Shown piece by piece: positions 1-8,415 of a DNA stretch of 25,680 nucleotides. Numbering within the stretch: position 1 is the stretch's first letter; every line of letters begins with the position of its first letter. The notes beneath the pieces are model-generated. The model searched no databases and was not told the origin of the DNA. It saw only the letters and a program-made list of their open reading frames with translations. The stretch is from a virus, in the IMG/VR virus record IMGVR_UViG_3300030380_006848, positions 1-25,680 of that record. One strand, written 5' to 3'. A program made the translations under genes and the position numbers.

Positions 1-7
1 GGTTGGA

Positions 8-26
8 GACCGCGTCTCACGCGGTC
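8..26. repeat. GC-rich hairpin, 7-bp stem
   Basis: GACCGCG at 8-14 pairs perfectly with CGCGGTC at 20-26 around a five-base loop. It could be an RNA hairpin from an upstream transcript or a protein-binding palindrome. No T-run follows directly, so it is not a classic bacterial terminator. Confidence 0.5.
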
Positions 27-169
27 GGAAACCTCGCGATGACGCGACAAAACGCGTTACCACGCGGCCACCGACGCACCGCGAGCATGTGCAGGGGTGG
101 CGATACGCGCGTCACGGACGCACCCCTCGCGGTATGCGCCCTCGCGGTCGCCGCTTGCTCGCGCTCGCG

Positions 170-224
170 GCGCAAATTGCCCCTCGCGTAGCCGGAGTCG
201 CGTGACGCGGCGCGCAATTTGCGC
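170..224. repeat. 11-bp perfect inverted repeat with inner palindrome
   Basis: GCGCAAATTGC at 170-180 is the exact reverse complement of GCAATTTGCGC at 214-224, with a 33-base spacer. Within the spacer, CGCGT at 199-203 and ACGCG at 205-209 form a second palindrome around one base. This cruciform-capable arrangement lies in non-coding DNA, which argues for a DNA-level or RNA-level function such as an origin, operator or packaging site. That is an inference. Confidence 0.6.
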
Positions 225-251
225 TGCTTAACCACGCGCGAAATACAGACA

Positions 252-258
252 TTTTTTT
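252..258 (+). terminator. Possible oligo-T terminator
   Basis: A run of seven T residues on the + strand follows the 170-224 inverted repeat by 27 bases. Archaeal RNA polymerase often terminates at oligo-T without an adjacent stem, so this could end a transcript entering from upstream. Evidence is composition only. Confidence 0.25.
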
Positions 259-335
259 CGTGGGGGGCAAAAAAAATTTCAGCGAATTTTCGCTAACCGC
301 TACCTTCAAGGGCGCAGTCGTTCTCCGCATAATCA

Positions 336-3300
336 ATGCGTGGCCTCGTTCGTATCATCAAGGCCGACGAAGAGGACGAAGAAGCGAAGCGCAAAAGCGC
401 GCTTAGACGCAGACGCAGGGAGCAATTTCAAGAGGGAGTTGAACTCATTGAGCCTTACATTCAAGAGAAGGCGCGCGATTTTGCCGATTTGGAAAATCCA
501 AGCGCAGACGAGTATGACAGTCTGTATCGCGCAATGGTAATGAGCGTCAACCACACGCTCGGAAATCTGTTCGGTCTCACCGACGAAGAGCGCAATGAGG
601 AAGTTCTTTACCGAGAAGAGGACGATGATGAGGGGATGAGCATGGGTTCGCTAATGGACCCGGAGAATGTTTTCTACACGCCCGCGGTTGAGGCTTCAAT
701 TAAGCGCGCGATGAACGCGTTCCCTAAACTCAAGGAAGGTTTGAAGAGCGCAAAAGAGCGATTTGAAAACGCCTATCAAAAAGCGGCTAAAATACCGCTT
801 GAAGTTGACAAAGGCATACCGCCGAACTTCCCGTTTGTGAACTTCAAACAGTCAATGGCTGACGCGAACAAGAAAATAACCGGACGCGGGTTTGGTTTGA
901 ATCCGCGTCAATTGAAGGGCATTCTCAACGCGCTGGACAAAAATGACCACATGCACGAAGTGCTGGTGACGCAACTTGCCGATAAGCACCTTGAGGGTGA
1001 GTCGTTTGACGCTCTGCGCCGGTATGTTGATGCGAAACGCGCGCGAAAGGAAAGAAGACAGCAAAACAGGAAAGACCAACAGTTCGGCTTTGACGATGAA
1101 CTCAACGAACTTGCCCAGCAAGCGAAAGAAAGAGGAGATAGTGCGTTTGCTGGGACGGGTGGCAAAGGTGGTATGGGGTCGGTTAAACGAGACCAGCCGG
1201 ACTATGTGCGCGTCGTCGGTCCAAGCGGACGCCAATATCAAATGCGAGATGAAGCCGCTTCCGACGAGGAAAAGGAGCGTCGTCAAAAAGAGGCTGAAGA
1301 AATCTACGGAGAAACGCGAGCGCAAAGCAAACGCGCTCGTTCAGCCTACGACCGTTTCTTCCAAGACGCTGATGTTGGCGAACGGTATGACCGGGACCGA
1401 GGGAGGACTGTTTCAGCCGTCCAGCCCAAAACGCTGACCCCGCAAGCGAAAGGGTGGGTTGAAAGAACAAAAGAGGTCATGAACGAGCGCGGCATGGACG
1501 AAGAGTCTGCGTTCAAAGTGGTTCAATCGCAATACGACCAATACCTGCGCTTATTGCTTCAAGCACCGGGTGTTGGTGGTTCGGGGCGCGGTGGTGTCGC
1601 AAGAAGCCCTTCGGGTATTACACCTTCAATGCGTCAAGCGGCGCGAGAATTGGGACTCAATGTCGGTGCTGTCAACATGCCCGACGCAATCGCGCAGAAA
1701 TACATGCAAACCGCCAACGCAGAAGAAGCAGGTCAGTTGGCGTTGGATATGGATGAACGCAGTCGTTTGGCTGATGAAATCGGCGCACTCAACGAGAATC
1801 AACGAAAGAACATTCTCCATCCTGCCTTGCAACGCGCCGAAATGGAAGGAGGCATTCTTTCAACGCTGTTTGGCGATGCAGGCGCACAGGTCATGTCGGA
1901 CATGTCGGGTCCGCGCGAAGAAATGCAAGCACGCGCTGGTGAGGCACGAGCCGCTGGTGGTCGTCTGTCTCAAACGATGGCAGGCATCATGGACGAAGGT
2001 CAAGAGAAGCGATTCGCGCAGGGTGGAGATAAAGCCCAAGAAGTGATGAACTTCCAACTGCGCGACATTGAGAACGCCGTCAAAGCAGGGCTGATGGATG
2101 AACACAGCGCGAACATGAACATGCAACGCATCCGCGAGGGTAAAATGTCCATTCAGTCTCACCTGCCGGACGAAGAAGGACTCAACAACATTCGTGGCGA
2201 CCACTTCTTGGAAGACGACCCCAACCACATTTTTGCTGGCAAATCGCCGGAATTTATTCGCGATAGCCTCAAGGAAATGATGAGCGACCTGCTGGGGACA
2301 GGGCGACTGTTGCACGATGTCAACACCGACATAAAACGACGCGTTGATATGCAGATTGACCACAACGACCAGCGTTTTTCCGACGGTGAAATAGACGCGA
2401 ACATGCGCCGACAACTTAACCAAAAGTTGCTTGACTTCCAAAGTGAAGTCAAGAATTTGGACGGAGAAGACCTCCTCAACATTGGCAGTTTTACCGACAC
2501 CATGAGGGAAATTGACGACGCCGCGACGAGGCAGATGGCGCAAATCAATATGGCATCAGCCGGTGAAGACGCGCAGATGAGCGAAGAAGAGGCAAAAGAA
2601 CTCCGCAAGAAAGTGAAAGAAGCCGCGGTGAAGAAATTTGACGATGTGGTGAGCAAGTATCCCGAACAGAAACGGAGTGCTTACACCGGACTTTATGGTG
2701 CGACGCGAAACGCTGGTGGCGAGACGCTGTTTGACGACATTCAAACGATGGTTGCGCGCACCAACCGCGCAACGGAACGCTTGGAAAAGTTGGGTTTCTC
2801 CAACGAAGAAGTGTTGAACGCGGCGATGGAATATGCCAACGCTGACATGACGATGGAAGGCTACGAGAAAATGATGGAGCGTTTGAGGCAAACGACCAAA
2901 GTGAAAGGGAAGCAGTCCGTCGGCGCGATTTACGATTTGCTAAAGGCGATGGAGAGTGCAGGTGCTTACCAAGCGCGCAATGACAATCACCATCAAGCCG
3001 TCATTGGTCAACAACAGAAAATGATGGACCACCTTGACCGCGAGGAAGAAGACAAGGACGAAGAGGACAAAGAAGAAGGGTTAGGCCACGACCCGTTTGA
3101 GTGCGTCGCTTGCCGTCCCGAACGCCACGCCAACTACTCCAAAGAAGAGGCACAGCAAGCGTTTGGTAGGGGGAAAGAAACGCCCTACTACCAAAAAATG
3201 ATTGGTCTTCCTGTCAAAGAGAGCGGCAATTTTGTGGACATGAAAGGGAATACAATCAACCTGTTCAGTCCGCAAACTGGCACCCCCGGTCTTTTGGACA

Positions 3301-6300
3301 TCATCAACTACATTCACCCCGGAATGTATTCGCAGAACGGTTTGGAAAACAAAATTGAGAACGCGGTCAAATACGCGTCCAAGGACAAGAAGAAAGGTGC
3401 GGCAGGCATCAAGCGAGGCAAGTTGGCGCGGCAAATCATGTATCAAATCCGAGAAGCCATCATGACTGGCAACCCGCGCGCTATGAACTTACAGAATAGG
3501 TTTGGTCTACGACACAGCAAACAACAGTCGGTCGCCAGCGGTGCCGCAGGGATGACCAGCAAAGAGCGCGCATTCCTCGGCGCACTCAACGGCAATGAAA
3601 CCTATGATAAAGCCTACAACCGAAGTCGTCTCAATACACTCAACTTCGTGCGACAGGACGCTTTGCGAACCGCGTTAGACATCGCCGAACGAGGCATACG
3701 CGGTGAGATTGACGGCGTCGCTCCTGCTGACTTTGCAAGCCGCAAGAGTCGTGCAAAATTCGTCAAAGCGATGAAAGGTAAACCGCAAATGGAATTGGAA
3801 AATTTGCTTGCCAAAATGAAATTGAACAGACGCGCTCTTGCGGCGACTGAAAGTGATTTCCGAGAGTTCAAAGAATGGGAAAATGAGTGGAAGAAGGATT
3901 GGGAAAAGACCAAGCCAAAGAACGAATACTTCCCTCCGGGTCACGAAAAAGAAGGTCAAATCAAGCGCAAAATACGACCGGAGTTCAACGACAAACAAAA
4001 GAAAGCGTTGATAGAGCAATACGAAGAGTTTGCTGACAGAAAGCGCGTCATCCCCGGAACACAAGACACTTTCACCTACCGCTCCATGATGCAAGAGCGA
4101 AGGAGTTTGCAAGAAGAATTGAAGGGCATGAAGCACAAAAAAGACTCGCGGGAGAAAATGTCGGAAGAAGACCGTCTTCGCTACAACGACTACGCGCTCG
4201 GTGTGTTCATTGCACAGGGCGACGCTATCGTTTCACACGCGCAAGAGTTAGCGCAGATGCCGAGGAAGAAAGACGGCACGAACACCAAGAGGCGTGATAG
4301 GGCGTTTGAGAGTATGATTGAGGGTGTGTTCAACGACCTCTACGACGAAAACGACGAGACCATCCTCACTTACGACGGAATTGGTGGTGTCAATTACGAC
4401 AAACGACACTCAACCGAGAACTGGATGATTGGTCGCCCAAGCGAAACCGCGGGTTCGGGCATTCACTTCACGAACAATAACTTGGCGCGCATGCGCCCAA
4501 CTGACAAAAACCAAGTCGCGGTGTTGCGCCGTATGTTGGGTTTAAACGACCTTACCGAAGAGGAAGAGAAGCAACAGGAAGCGATTGCCGTTGATTCCGA
4601 AAACGCAGGTAGCGATGCCTTTGCTGAATATGCGACCGGACGAAGGGAGTTGGGAGACGCTGACCACAGCGAGGCGAAGGCGCGACATCATGATGCTGAA
4701 CCGGACGAGATGGGATTGTTGAGCGAAGCCGAAGGCCGACGACGGCATCAAAATCACCACATCGCGCGTCAAGCCATGAAGGACGGTGAGTTGGATGTTG
4801 ACGCGTTGAAGAATTTCAAGAACATAGGCGCGACGCTGTGCGGCACATGTCACGGGCATGGTTGGTTCCACCGAGACGATGCTTTGAGTTGGATGCGAAA
4901 TCACATTCCACAACTCAAAGAAGTGAAGAGCGTTCAAGACCCGCGTGCGCAAAAATACATCGCAGAACACATGCGACCTCGCGATACTCCCAGCCACGAA
5001 GACCATGAAGAGCATGGCGATGGTGAGATGGACCTGCAACCTCATGAACATGACCAAATTGCATGCCCCGACTGTCAGCATGCAGATGCCAGCGTGCGTG
5101 GCGGTGTCATTTCCAACGGCATTTGTGGTCATTGTTTCGGGGACGGTGAAATTCACCCGCAGGAAATTAGCGAGTTGTTGATGGGATACCGCGACGCTGA
5201 CGGCAACAGGGTGCATGGTGCTGGTAACCACGCGGGTTTGAACGCGGGTATTTTGGCGAGTGAACCCGATGCGCTAAACGAGTTCTTGTCAAAGAACCTT
5301 GATAAAATAATGGCCGCTCAACGACCATCCTCGCAGATGTATCAAAATTGGGCTAACCAAGGCATGGGCGTAACGACCAAAGACATGATTGAGCAGGCGA
5401 TAAAGAACAACAACTTCTCACTCGTCCCGAAAGGTGCTAAACCCGGCTGGACGGAGCGAAAGAAGAGCGCCACCACGCCGCCTGTGCCAACGGAAGACTA
5501 TCTTAATCGCCAGCGTGACCGCGGGGAAGACCCGCCAAAGCCAAAGCCAAAGCCGGAAGAAGAAGCCATTCCTGCCGCGGTCACGCCGGAGTCAGCCAAG
5601 AGTCCCGTTCACCAAGCGAAAACAGACGCTCACCACGCACACATGATTGAGAACCGCGCGAAAGCGTGTATGGCGATTATCAAGCGATTGGACGGAGAAG
5701 AAGAAAACATCCAAACCGCGCAAAATCTCTACGACCGCTTGATGGCGATTGAACGAAAGGACGCTAACGGTGAAGGTATGGGACACGCGGCGAACCAACT
5801 TTTGGCGAGGCTTCAAGAGATGGCAGACGAGGCTTACAAGACCGACTTCTCGCTTGAATCTTTCAAAGTGCGCGACGAAGAAACCGGCAGGGTGGAGAGT
5901 GTCAACGACCCCAAAGAATCGGCTCGCAGAAGAGATTTGTCTCAACCCTTGATGACAGAAGAGGGCGGTTTCAACTACAAATTGTCGGATTACATCGCTG
6001 GAAAACCCATCATCCCTCATGGTGTCTTCCCAACCCTTCAGTTGCATCGCGGTCGCCATGCTACACCCGAAGAAATAGGACATGGTGTGTTTGATTTGCA
6101 CGACCCCAAACCGATGAGGATACGCGATACTGACATCAAAGAACACTATCACAACAAGGCCGCGCGTAAAGCATTCAAGCGTTCGTTGACTCACAAGAAA
6201 GGCTGGAATGACGCGCGTGCAAAGACCATTGGTGATACGCTCAACAAAGACGGCGGTGCTGGCGTTGCGCCGCTGATGAACACCACCGTTGAAGGTATCG

Positions 6301-7511
6301 CAAGTCCCGACCTTGAGGCCATCGCGAAAGACTTCAGCGGTAAGTTGAATGTGCCTCCCGCGCGGAATGTTGAAGGCGTGGAATGGAATGACAGGTTCCT
6401 TGACGCGATGAAACAGAAAGGCATACCCAAGAGCGCGTTGGCAACTTACCTTCAACACCCAATAACGGTTCAAGGGAAACAAATGATGCGCCCCCTCAAC
6501 ACAACATTCACGGACAGCATGCGGCAGGCCATCAAACCGTTGTTTTTGAATTACGCAAAACACGAGTTGTTGAAGCGTTTCTTGACTCAACACAACAGTC
6601 CGATTTATCACCCTACGCTTCGCCAAGACTTGACACCCGCGAACTTCTACGAAGAATTGCAGAAGACGGGCGACGGCGCGCAGATGGGGCGGTTTATGGA
6701 CGAAGCGGTCCAGTTGGCTGGCTACGACAGCATTGCAGAATTTGACAAAAAAGCGAGCATGAAGTCCGGCGGACGGCTCGCGAAAGCAGGCATCTCTCCG
6801 TCAGCGTTCAAAGAGAAAGTGATGGAAAGAGCCACGCGCACGCAGAAAGGACAGGTGCCTTTACCAAACGATGTTGACCAACTGATTGAGAACGCGGACT
6901 ATGCGATGTATCCGTTGCAAGACCGACAACTCATGAACATGGTGCGCGACTTGGAACGCTATCGCAAATACCCGAATAAAGCCTACGAAGAAGACATGCA
7001 CCGTTTGTTTGAGGGCGCATACGGCGACGCTGGCTTTGACAATGTGGATGAGATGATGAAAGCGTATGAAGAGAAAGCGTTGCCTCAAGAAATGATGGAT
7101 AAGATGAGATTGCCCTTGAGTAAGGGTCTTCTCTTCCACCCCACATGGCGACCTGCTCATCTTACAGCGCAAGCCGCGTATGACCACGCCGACCGCGCTC
7201 TCAACCCACAGATAGACGAAACAGGACGCATGAGCAACGAAGAAATGCGCAACCTATCGCTGTATGGTCGTAGAGACCCGATAAGGCCGTTCAATGTGGA
7301 TTTGTCCAGCCGCGAACAGCAGGCCGCTGTCCCTCGTCGCTCTCCGTTTGGTCGCCAATTGCCTTCCTCGCCAATCCAACAGCCGCAACCAGCGCAACCA
7401 CAACAACCGCAACCTGTTCAAATCATGTCGCAAGGGGAGAAGCCCCGGAACCTCAACCTTGGCGTGGATGCCATCCGCGAACGCGGTCCGGTAAAACGCG
7501 AACAGCAATAA
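336..7511 (+). CDS. Giant 2391-aa protein with DnaJ-like CxxCxGxG zinc cluster
   Basis: I do not recognise the whole protein. It is very long, highly charged, rich in Asp/Glu, Lys/Arg, Met and Asn, and mostly predicted helical. No signal peptide or membrane segment is visible. A cysteine cluster lies at about residues 1502-1604: C1502-x2-C1505 followed by HGHG, C1577-x2-C1580, and C1597-x2-C1600 followed by FGDG. The first and third fit the CxxCxGxG repeat of the DnaJ zinc-binding domain, but no J domain with an HPD motif was found. A separate CxxC pair sits at 923-926. A PKPKPKP linker lies near residue 1730 and the C-terminus (about 2345-2370) is Pro/Gln-rich. The ATG at 336 has no clear Shine-Dalgarno sequence and may be leaderless. 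Size and position in a morphogenesis region suggest a virion or ejected internal protein. That is inference. Confidence 0.9.
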   Translation: MRGLVRIIKADEEDEEAKRKSALRRRRREQFQEGVELIEPYIQEKARDFADLENPSADEYDSLYRAMVMSVNHTLGNLFGLTDEERNEEVLYREEDDDEGMSMGSLMDPENVFYTPAVEASIKRAMNAFPKLKEGLKSAKERFENAYQKAAKIPLEVDKGIPPNFPFVNFKQSMADANKKITGRGFGLNPRQLKGILNALDKNDHMHEVLVTQLADKHLEGESFDALRRYVDAKRARKERRQQNRKDQQFGFDDELNELAQQAKERGDSAFAGTGGKGGMGSVKRDQPDYVRVVGPSGRQYQMRDEAASDEEKERRQKEAEEIYGETRAQSKRARSAYDRFFQDADVGERYDRDRGRTVSAVQPKTLTPQAKGWVERTKEVMNERGMDEESAFKVVQSQYDQYLRLLLQAPGVGGSGRGGVARSPSGITPSMRQAARELGLNVGAVNMPDAIAQKYMQTANAEEAGQLALDMDERSRLADEIGALNENQRKNILHPALQRAEMEGGILSTLFGDAGAQVMSDMSGPREEMQARAGEARAAGGRLSQTMAGIMDEGQEKRFAQGGDKAQEVMNFQLRDIENAVKAGLMDEHSANMNMQRIREGKMSIQSHLPDEEGLNNIRGDHFLEDDPNHIFAGKSPEFIRDSLKEMMSDLLGTGRLLHDVNTDIKRRVDMQIDHNDQRFSDGEIDANMRRQLNQKLLDFQSEVKNLDGEDLLNIGSFTDTMREIDDAATRQMAQINMASAGEDAQMSEEEAKELRKKVKEAAVKKFDDVVSKYPEQKRSAYTGLYGATRNAGGETLFDDIQTMVARTNRATERLEKLGFSNEEVLNAAMEYANADMTMEGYEKMMERLRQTTKVKGKQSVGAIYDLLKAMESAGAYQARNDNHHQAVIGQQQKMMDHLDREEEDKDEEDKEEGLGHDPFECVACRPERHANYSKEEAQQAFGRGKETPYYQKMIGLPVKESGNFVDMKGNTINLFSPQTGTPGLLDIINYIHPGMYSQNGLENKIENAVKYASKDKKKGAAGIKRGKLARQIMYQIREAIMTGNPRAMNLQNRFGLRHSKQQSVASGAAGMTSKERAFLGALNGNETYDKAYNRSRLNTLNFVRQDALRTALDIAERGIRGEIDGVAPADFASRKSRAKFVKAMKGKPQMELENLLAKMKLNRRALAATESDFREFKEWENEWKKDWEKTKPKNEYFPPGHEKEGQIKRKIRPEFNDKQKKALIEQYEEFADRKRVIPGTQDTFTYRSMMQERRSLQEELKGMKHKKDSREKMSEEDRLRYNDYALGVFIAQGDAIVSHAQELAQMPRKKDGTNTKRRDRAFESMIEGVFNDLYDENDETILTYDGIGGVNYDKRHSTENWMIGRPSETAGSGIHFTNNNLARMRPTDKNQVAVLRRMLGLNDLTEEEEKQQEAIAVDSENAGSDAFAEYATGRRELGDADHSEAKARHHDAEPDEMGLLSEAEGRRRHQNHHIARQAMKDGELDVDALKNFKNIGATLCGTCHGHGWFHRDDALSWMRNHIPQLKEVKSVQDPRAQKYIAEHMRPRDTPSHEDHEEHGDGEMDLQPHEHDQIACPDCQHADASVRGGVISNGICGHCFGDGEIHPQEISELLMGYRDADGNRVHGAGNHAGLNAGILASEPDALNEFLSKNLDKIMAAQRPSSQMYQNWANQGMGVTTKDMIEQAIKNNNFSLVPKGAKPGWTERKKSATTPPVPTEDYLNRQRDRGEDPPKPKPKPEEEAIPAAVTPESAKSPVHQAKTDAHHAHMIENRAKACMAIIKRLDGEEENIQTAQNLYDRLMAIERKDANGEGMGHAANQLLARLQEMADEAYKTDFSLESFKVRDEETGRVESVNDPKESARRRDLSQPLMTEEGGFNYKLSDYIAGKPIIPHGVFPTLQLHRGRHATPEEIGHGVFDLHDPKPMRIRDTDIKEHYHNKAARKAFKRSLTHKKGWNDARAKTIGDTLNKDGGAGVAPLMNTTVEGIASPDLEAIAKDFSGKLNVPPARNVEGVEWNDRFLDAMKQKGIPKSALATYLQHPITVQGKQMMRPLNTTFTDSMRQAIKPLFLNYAKHELLKRFLTQHNSPIYHPTLRQDLTPANFYEELQKTGDGAQMGRFMDEAVQLAGYDSIAEFDKKASMKSGGRLAKAGISPSAFKEKVMERATRTQKGQVPLPNDVDQLIENADYAMYPLQDRQLMNMVRDLERYRKYPNKAYEEDMHRLFEGAYGDAGFDNVDEMMKAYEEKALPQEMMDKMRLPLSKGLLFHPTWRPAHLTAQAAYDHADRALNPQIDETGRMSNEEMRNLSLYGRRDPIRPFNVDLSSREQQAAVPRRSPFGRQLPSSPIQQPQPAQPQQPQPVQIMSQGEKPRNLNLGVDAIRERGPVKREQQ

Positions 7512-7585
7512 TTCGCGATAATCTCATTATCGCATAAGAGATATAATCTTGTATTGATATAATGAGACATTGAGATTATTGCGAA
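7512..7585. repeat. 15-bp inverted repeat overlapping an inner 9-bp inverted repeat
   Basis: Bases 7512-7526 pair with 7571-7585 over 15 positions with one difference, which is a G-U wobble in RNA. TCTCATTAT at 7522-7530 pairs perfectly with ATAATGAGA at 7559-7567. The two stems share 7522-7526, so they cannot form together. The structure lies between the stop of the giant gene and the membrane/GTPase module and could attenuate or regulate that operon, or stabilise RNA ends. Confidence 0.55.
7540..7563 (+). promoter_or_regulatory. Repeated GATATAAT, possible TATA-type promoter element
   Basis: GATATAAT occurs at 7540-7547 and again at 7556-7563, in the most AT-rich stretch of the window. It resembles an archaeal TATA box (and also a bacterial -10 box, though no matching -35 was found). 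A transcript starting about 25 bases downstream would carry the 7645 gene with a leader of roughly 60-75 bases. The call rests on motif resemblance and position only. Confidence 0.3.
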
Positions 7586-7644
7586 AAGGTGAATCAACAT
7601 GCTTATGTAGCGCACGCGGTGTCGCGATGCAAGGAGGATTCAAT

Positions 7645-8166
7645 GTGCAACCAGCCCCGAACCCAAGAAACACCGATGAACTCCGTATCTTTGGACTCAT
7701 TTCATTCGTTAGCATTCTCGTAGGTGCGGCCATTTCTGTGTTTGATGCAAGGCTTTGGCTTTACGACGATTCAACTTACACAAACGCGATAACTTACACG
7801 ATGGGGGCGTTTACCTTGCAAGGGATGGCGTATTTTATCTACAAAATGCTCGCGCAGGACGGTATGGACCAAAAAGCGATGCTTTCAAACATGCAACGCA
7901 ATATGTCGCGACAGATGCAAGAGCAACAGATGCGATTCGCGCAGGCTCAAATGAACATGGAAATTAAAAAGCAAGAGGTTGCGTTTGCGAAGCAGATGGA
8001 AATGTTGGAAGAAGACCCGGAAGTGCAACAATACTTGTCGTTGATGGGCATTGAAGAGGAAAATGCGCCGCAACACAAGGCGCAAGAGAAAAAAGCACTC
8101 AATTTAGGCGGTGGTGACACGCGCAAAAGAAACGCTGATGGAACCTACGCGAAGAAAAAGGAGTGA
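7645..8166 (+). CDS. Two-TM membrane protein with cytoplasmic coiled coil
   Basis: The product is 173 aa. Two hydrophobic segments lie at about residues 14-33 and 47-66. A Met/Gln/Glu-rich coiled coil follows (about 70-125), then a basic tail ending in AKKKE. I chose the GTG at 7645 because a strong Shine-Dalgarno AAGGAGG (7631-7637) sits seven bases upstream. The frame stays open further up, but starts at 7570 or 7627 would place this site inside the gene or lack one. It is the first gene of a tight cluster with another membrane protein and an Arf-like GTPase, so a role as membrane anchor or effector of that GTPase is a reasonable guess. No family is recognised. Confidence 0.8.
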   Translation: MQPAPNPRNTDELRIFGLISFVSILVGAAISVFDARLWLYDDSTYTNAITYTMGAFTLQGMAYFIYKMLAQDGMDQKAMLSNMQRNMSRQMQEQQMRFAQAQMNMEIKKQEVAFAKQMEMLEEDPEVQQYLSLMGIEEENAPQHKAQEKKALNLGGGDTRKRNADGTYAKKKE

Positions 8167-8172
8167 TTCCTT

Positions 8173-8415
8173 TTGGGTTGGCTCTTTAAGACTCCCAGCG
8201 ATGATGCAACGGAGGCGACACTACGCGCTTTGCATACCCAAAACACGCTTGACAACTACTACGAGCGAGGAAGAGCGTTGATTTTGTGCGTCATTGTCGG
8301 TTTTGCAAGCGCGTTTGGAGTGTCGGCCTTTGAATTGCATACTGGAACCAGCATTTGGGAAATCACCGTGGAGTGGGCATACCACAAATTGTCGGGTTGG
8401 ATTGAATCATGGTAG
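8173..8415 (+). CDS. Small one-TM membrane protein
   Basis: An 80-aa product with a TTG start at 8173. AAAGGAG, ending just before the preceding stop codon, lies about nine bases upstream. One clear membrane helix spans about residues 35-53, followed by an amphipathic Trp-rich C-terminal segment. Its last codons overlap the start of the GTPase gene by seven bases, suggesting coupled translation. The family is unknown. Its tight linkage suggests it works with the GTPase at the membrane. Confidence 0.75.
   Translation: MGWLFKTPSDDATEATLRALHTQNTLDNYYERGRALILCVIVGFASAFGVSAFELHTGTSIWEITVEWAYHKLSGWIESW

Larger units (their letters stand above)
1..335. other. Non-coding CGCG-rich region with inverted repeats
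   Basis: I see no convincing gene here. Bases 1-240 contain about twenty CGCG tetranucleotides, far denser than in the flanking coding DNA, and several copies of CCTCGCG (for example 32-38, 125-131, 140-146, 182-188). The short reading frames on both strands look like artefacts of this composition, with Arg/Ala-rich low-complexity products. The segment carries a 7-bp hairpin (8-14 with 20-26), an 11-bp inverted repeat (170-180 with 214-224) enclosing a near-palindrome (199-209), a T7 run (252-258) and a short stem at 281-294. A control region, replication origin or packaging/end site are all possible. I cannot choose between them from sequence. Confidence 0.6.

Noticed and set aside
3-191. 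Short frames on both strands in the first 335 bases
   Set aside because: Products are Arg/Ala/Ser low-complexity strings driven by CGCG repeats, with no start signals. Nothing resembles a tRNA or other known RNA gene either.
4839-5140. Full DnaJ co-chaperone embedded in the giant protein
   Set aside because: Only the zinc-cluster type cysteines are present. There is no HPD-containing J domain, so only partial similarity is claimed.
5592-6626. A 344-codon open frame on the - strand
   Set aside because: It lies wholly antisense to the giant gene, has a Val/Phe/His/Arg-rich composition expected of a complement of coding sequence, and no ribosome site or recognisable motif. The same applies to the 229-codon frame at 4542-5231 and the 227-codon frame at 1860-2543.
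7570-7644. Upstream start (TTG 7570 or ATG 7627) for the two-TM protein
   Set aside because: Neither has a suitable ribosome site, and the strong AAGGAGG at 7631-7637 would then lie inside the gene. GTG 7645 fits it at seven bases.
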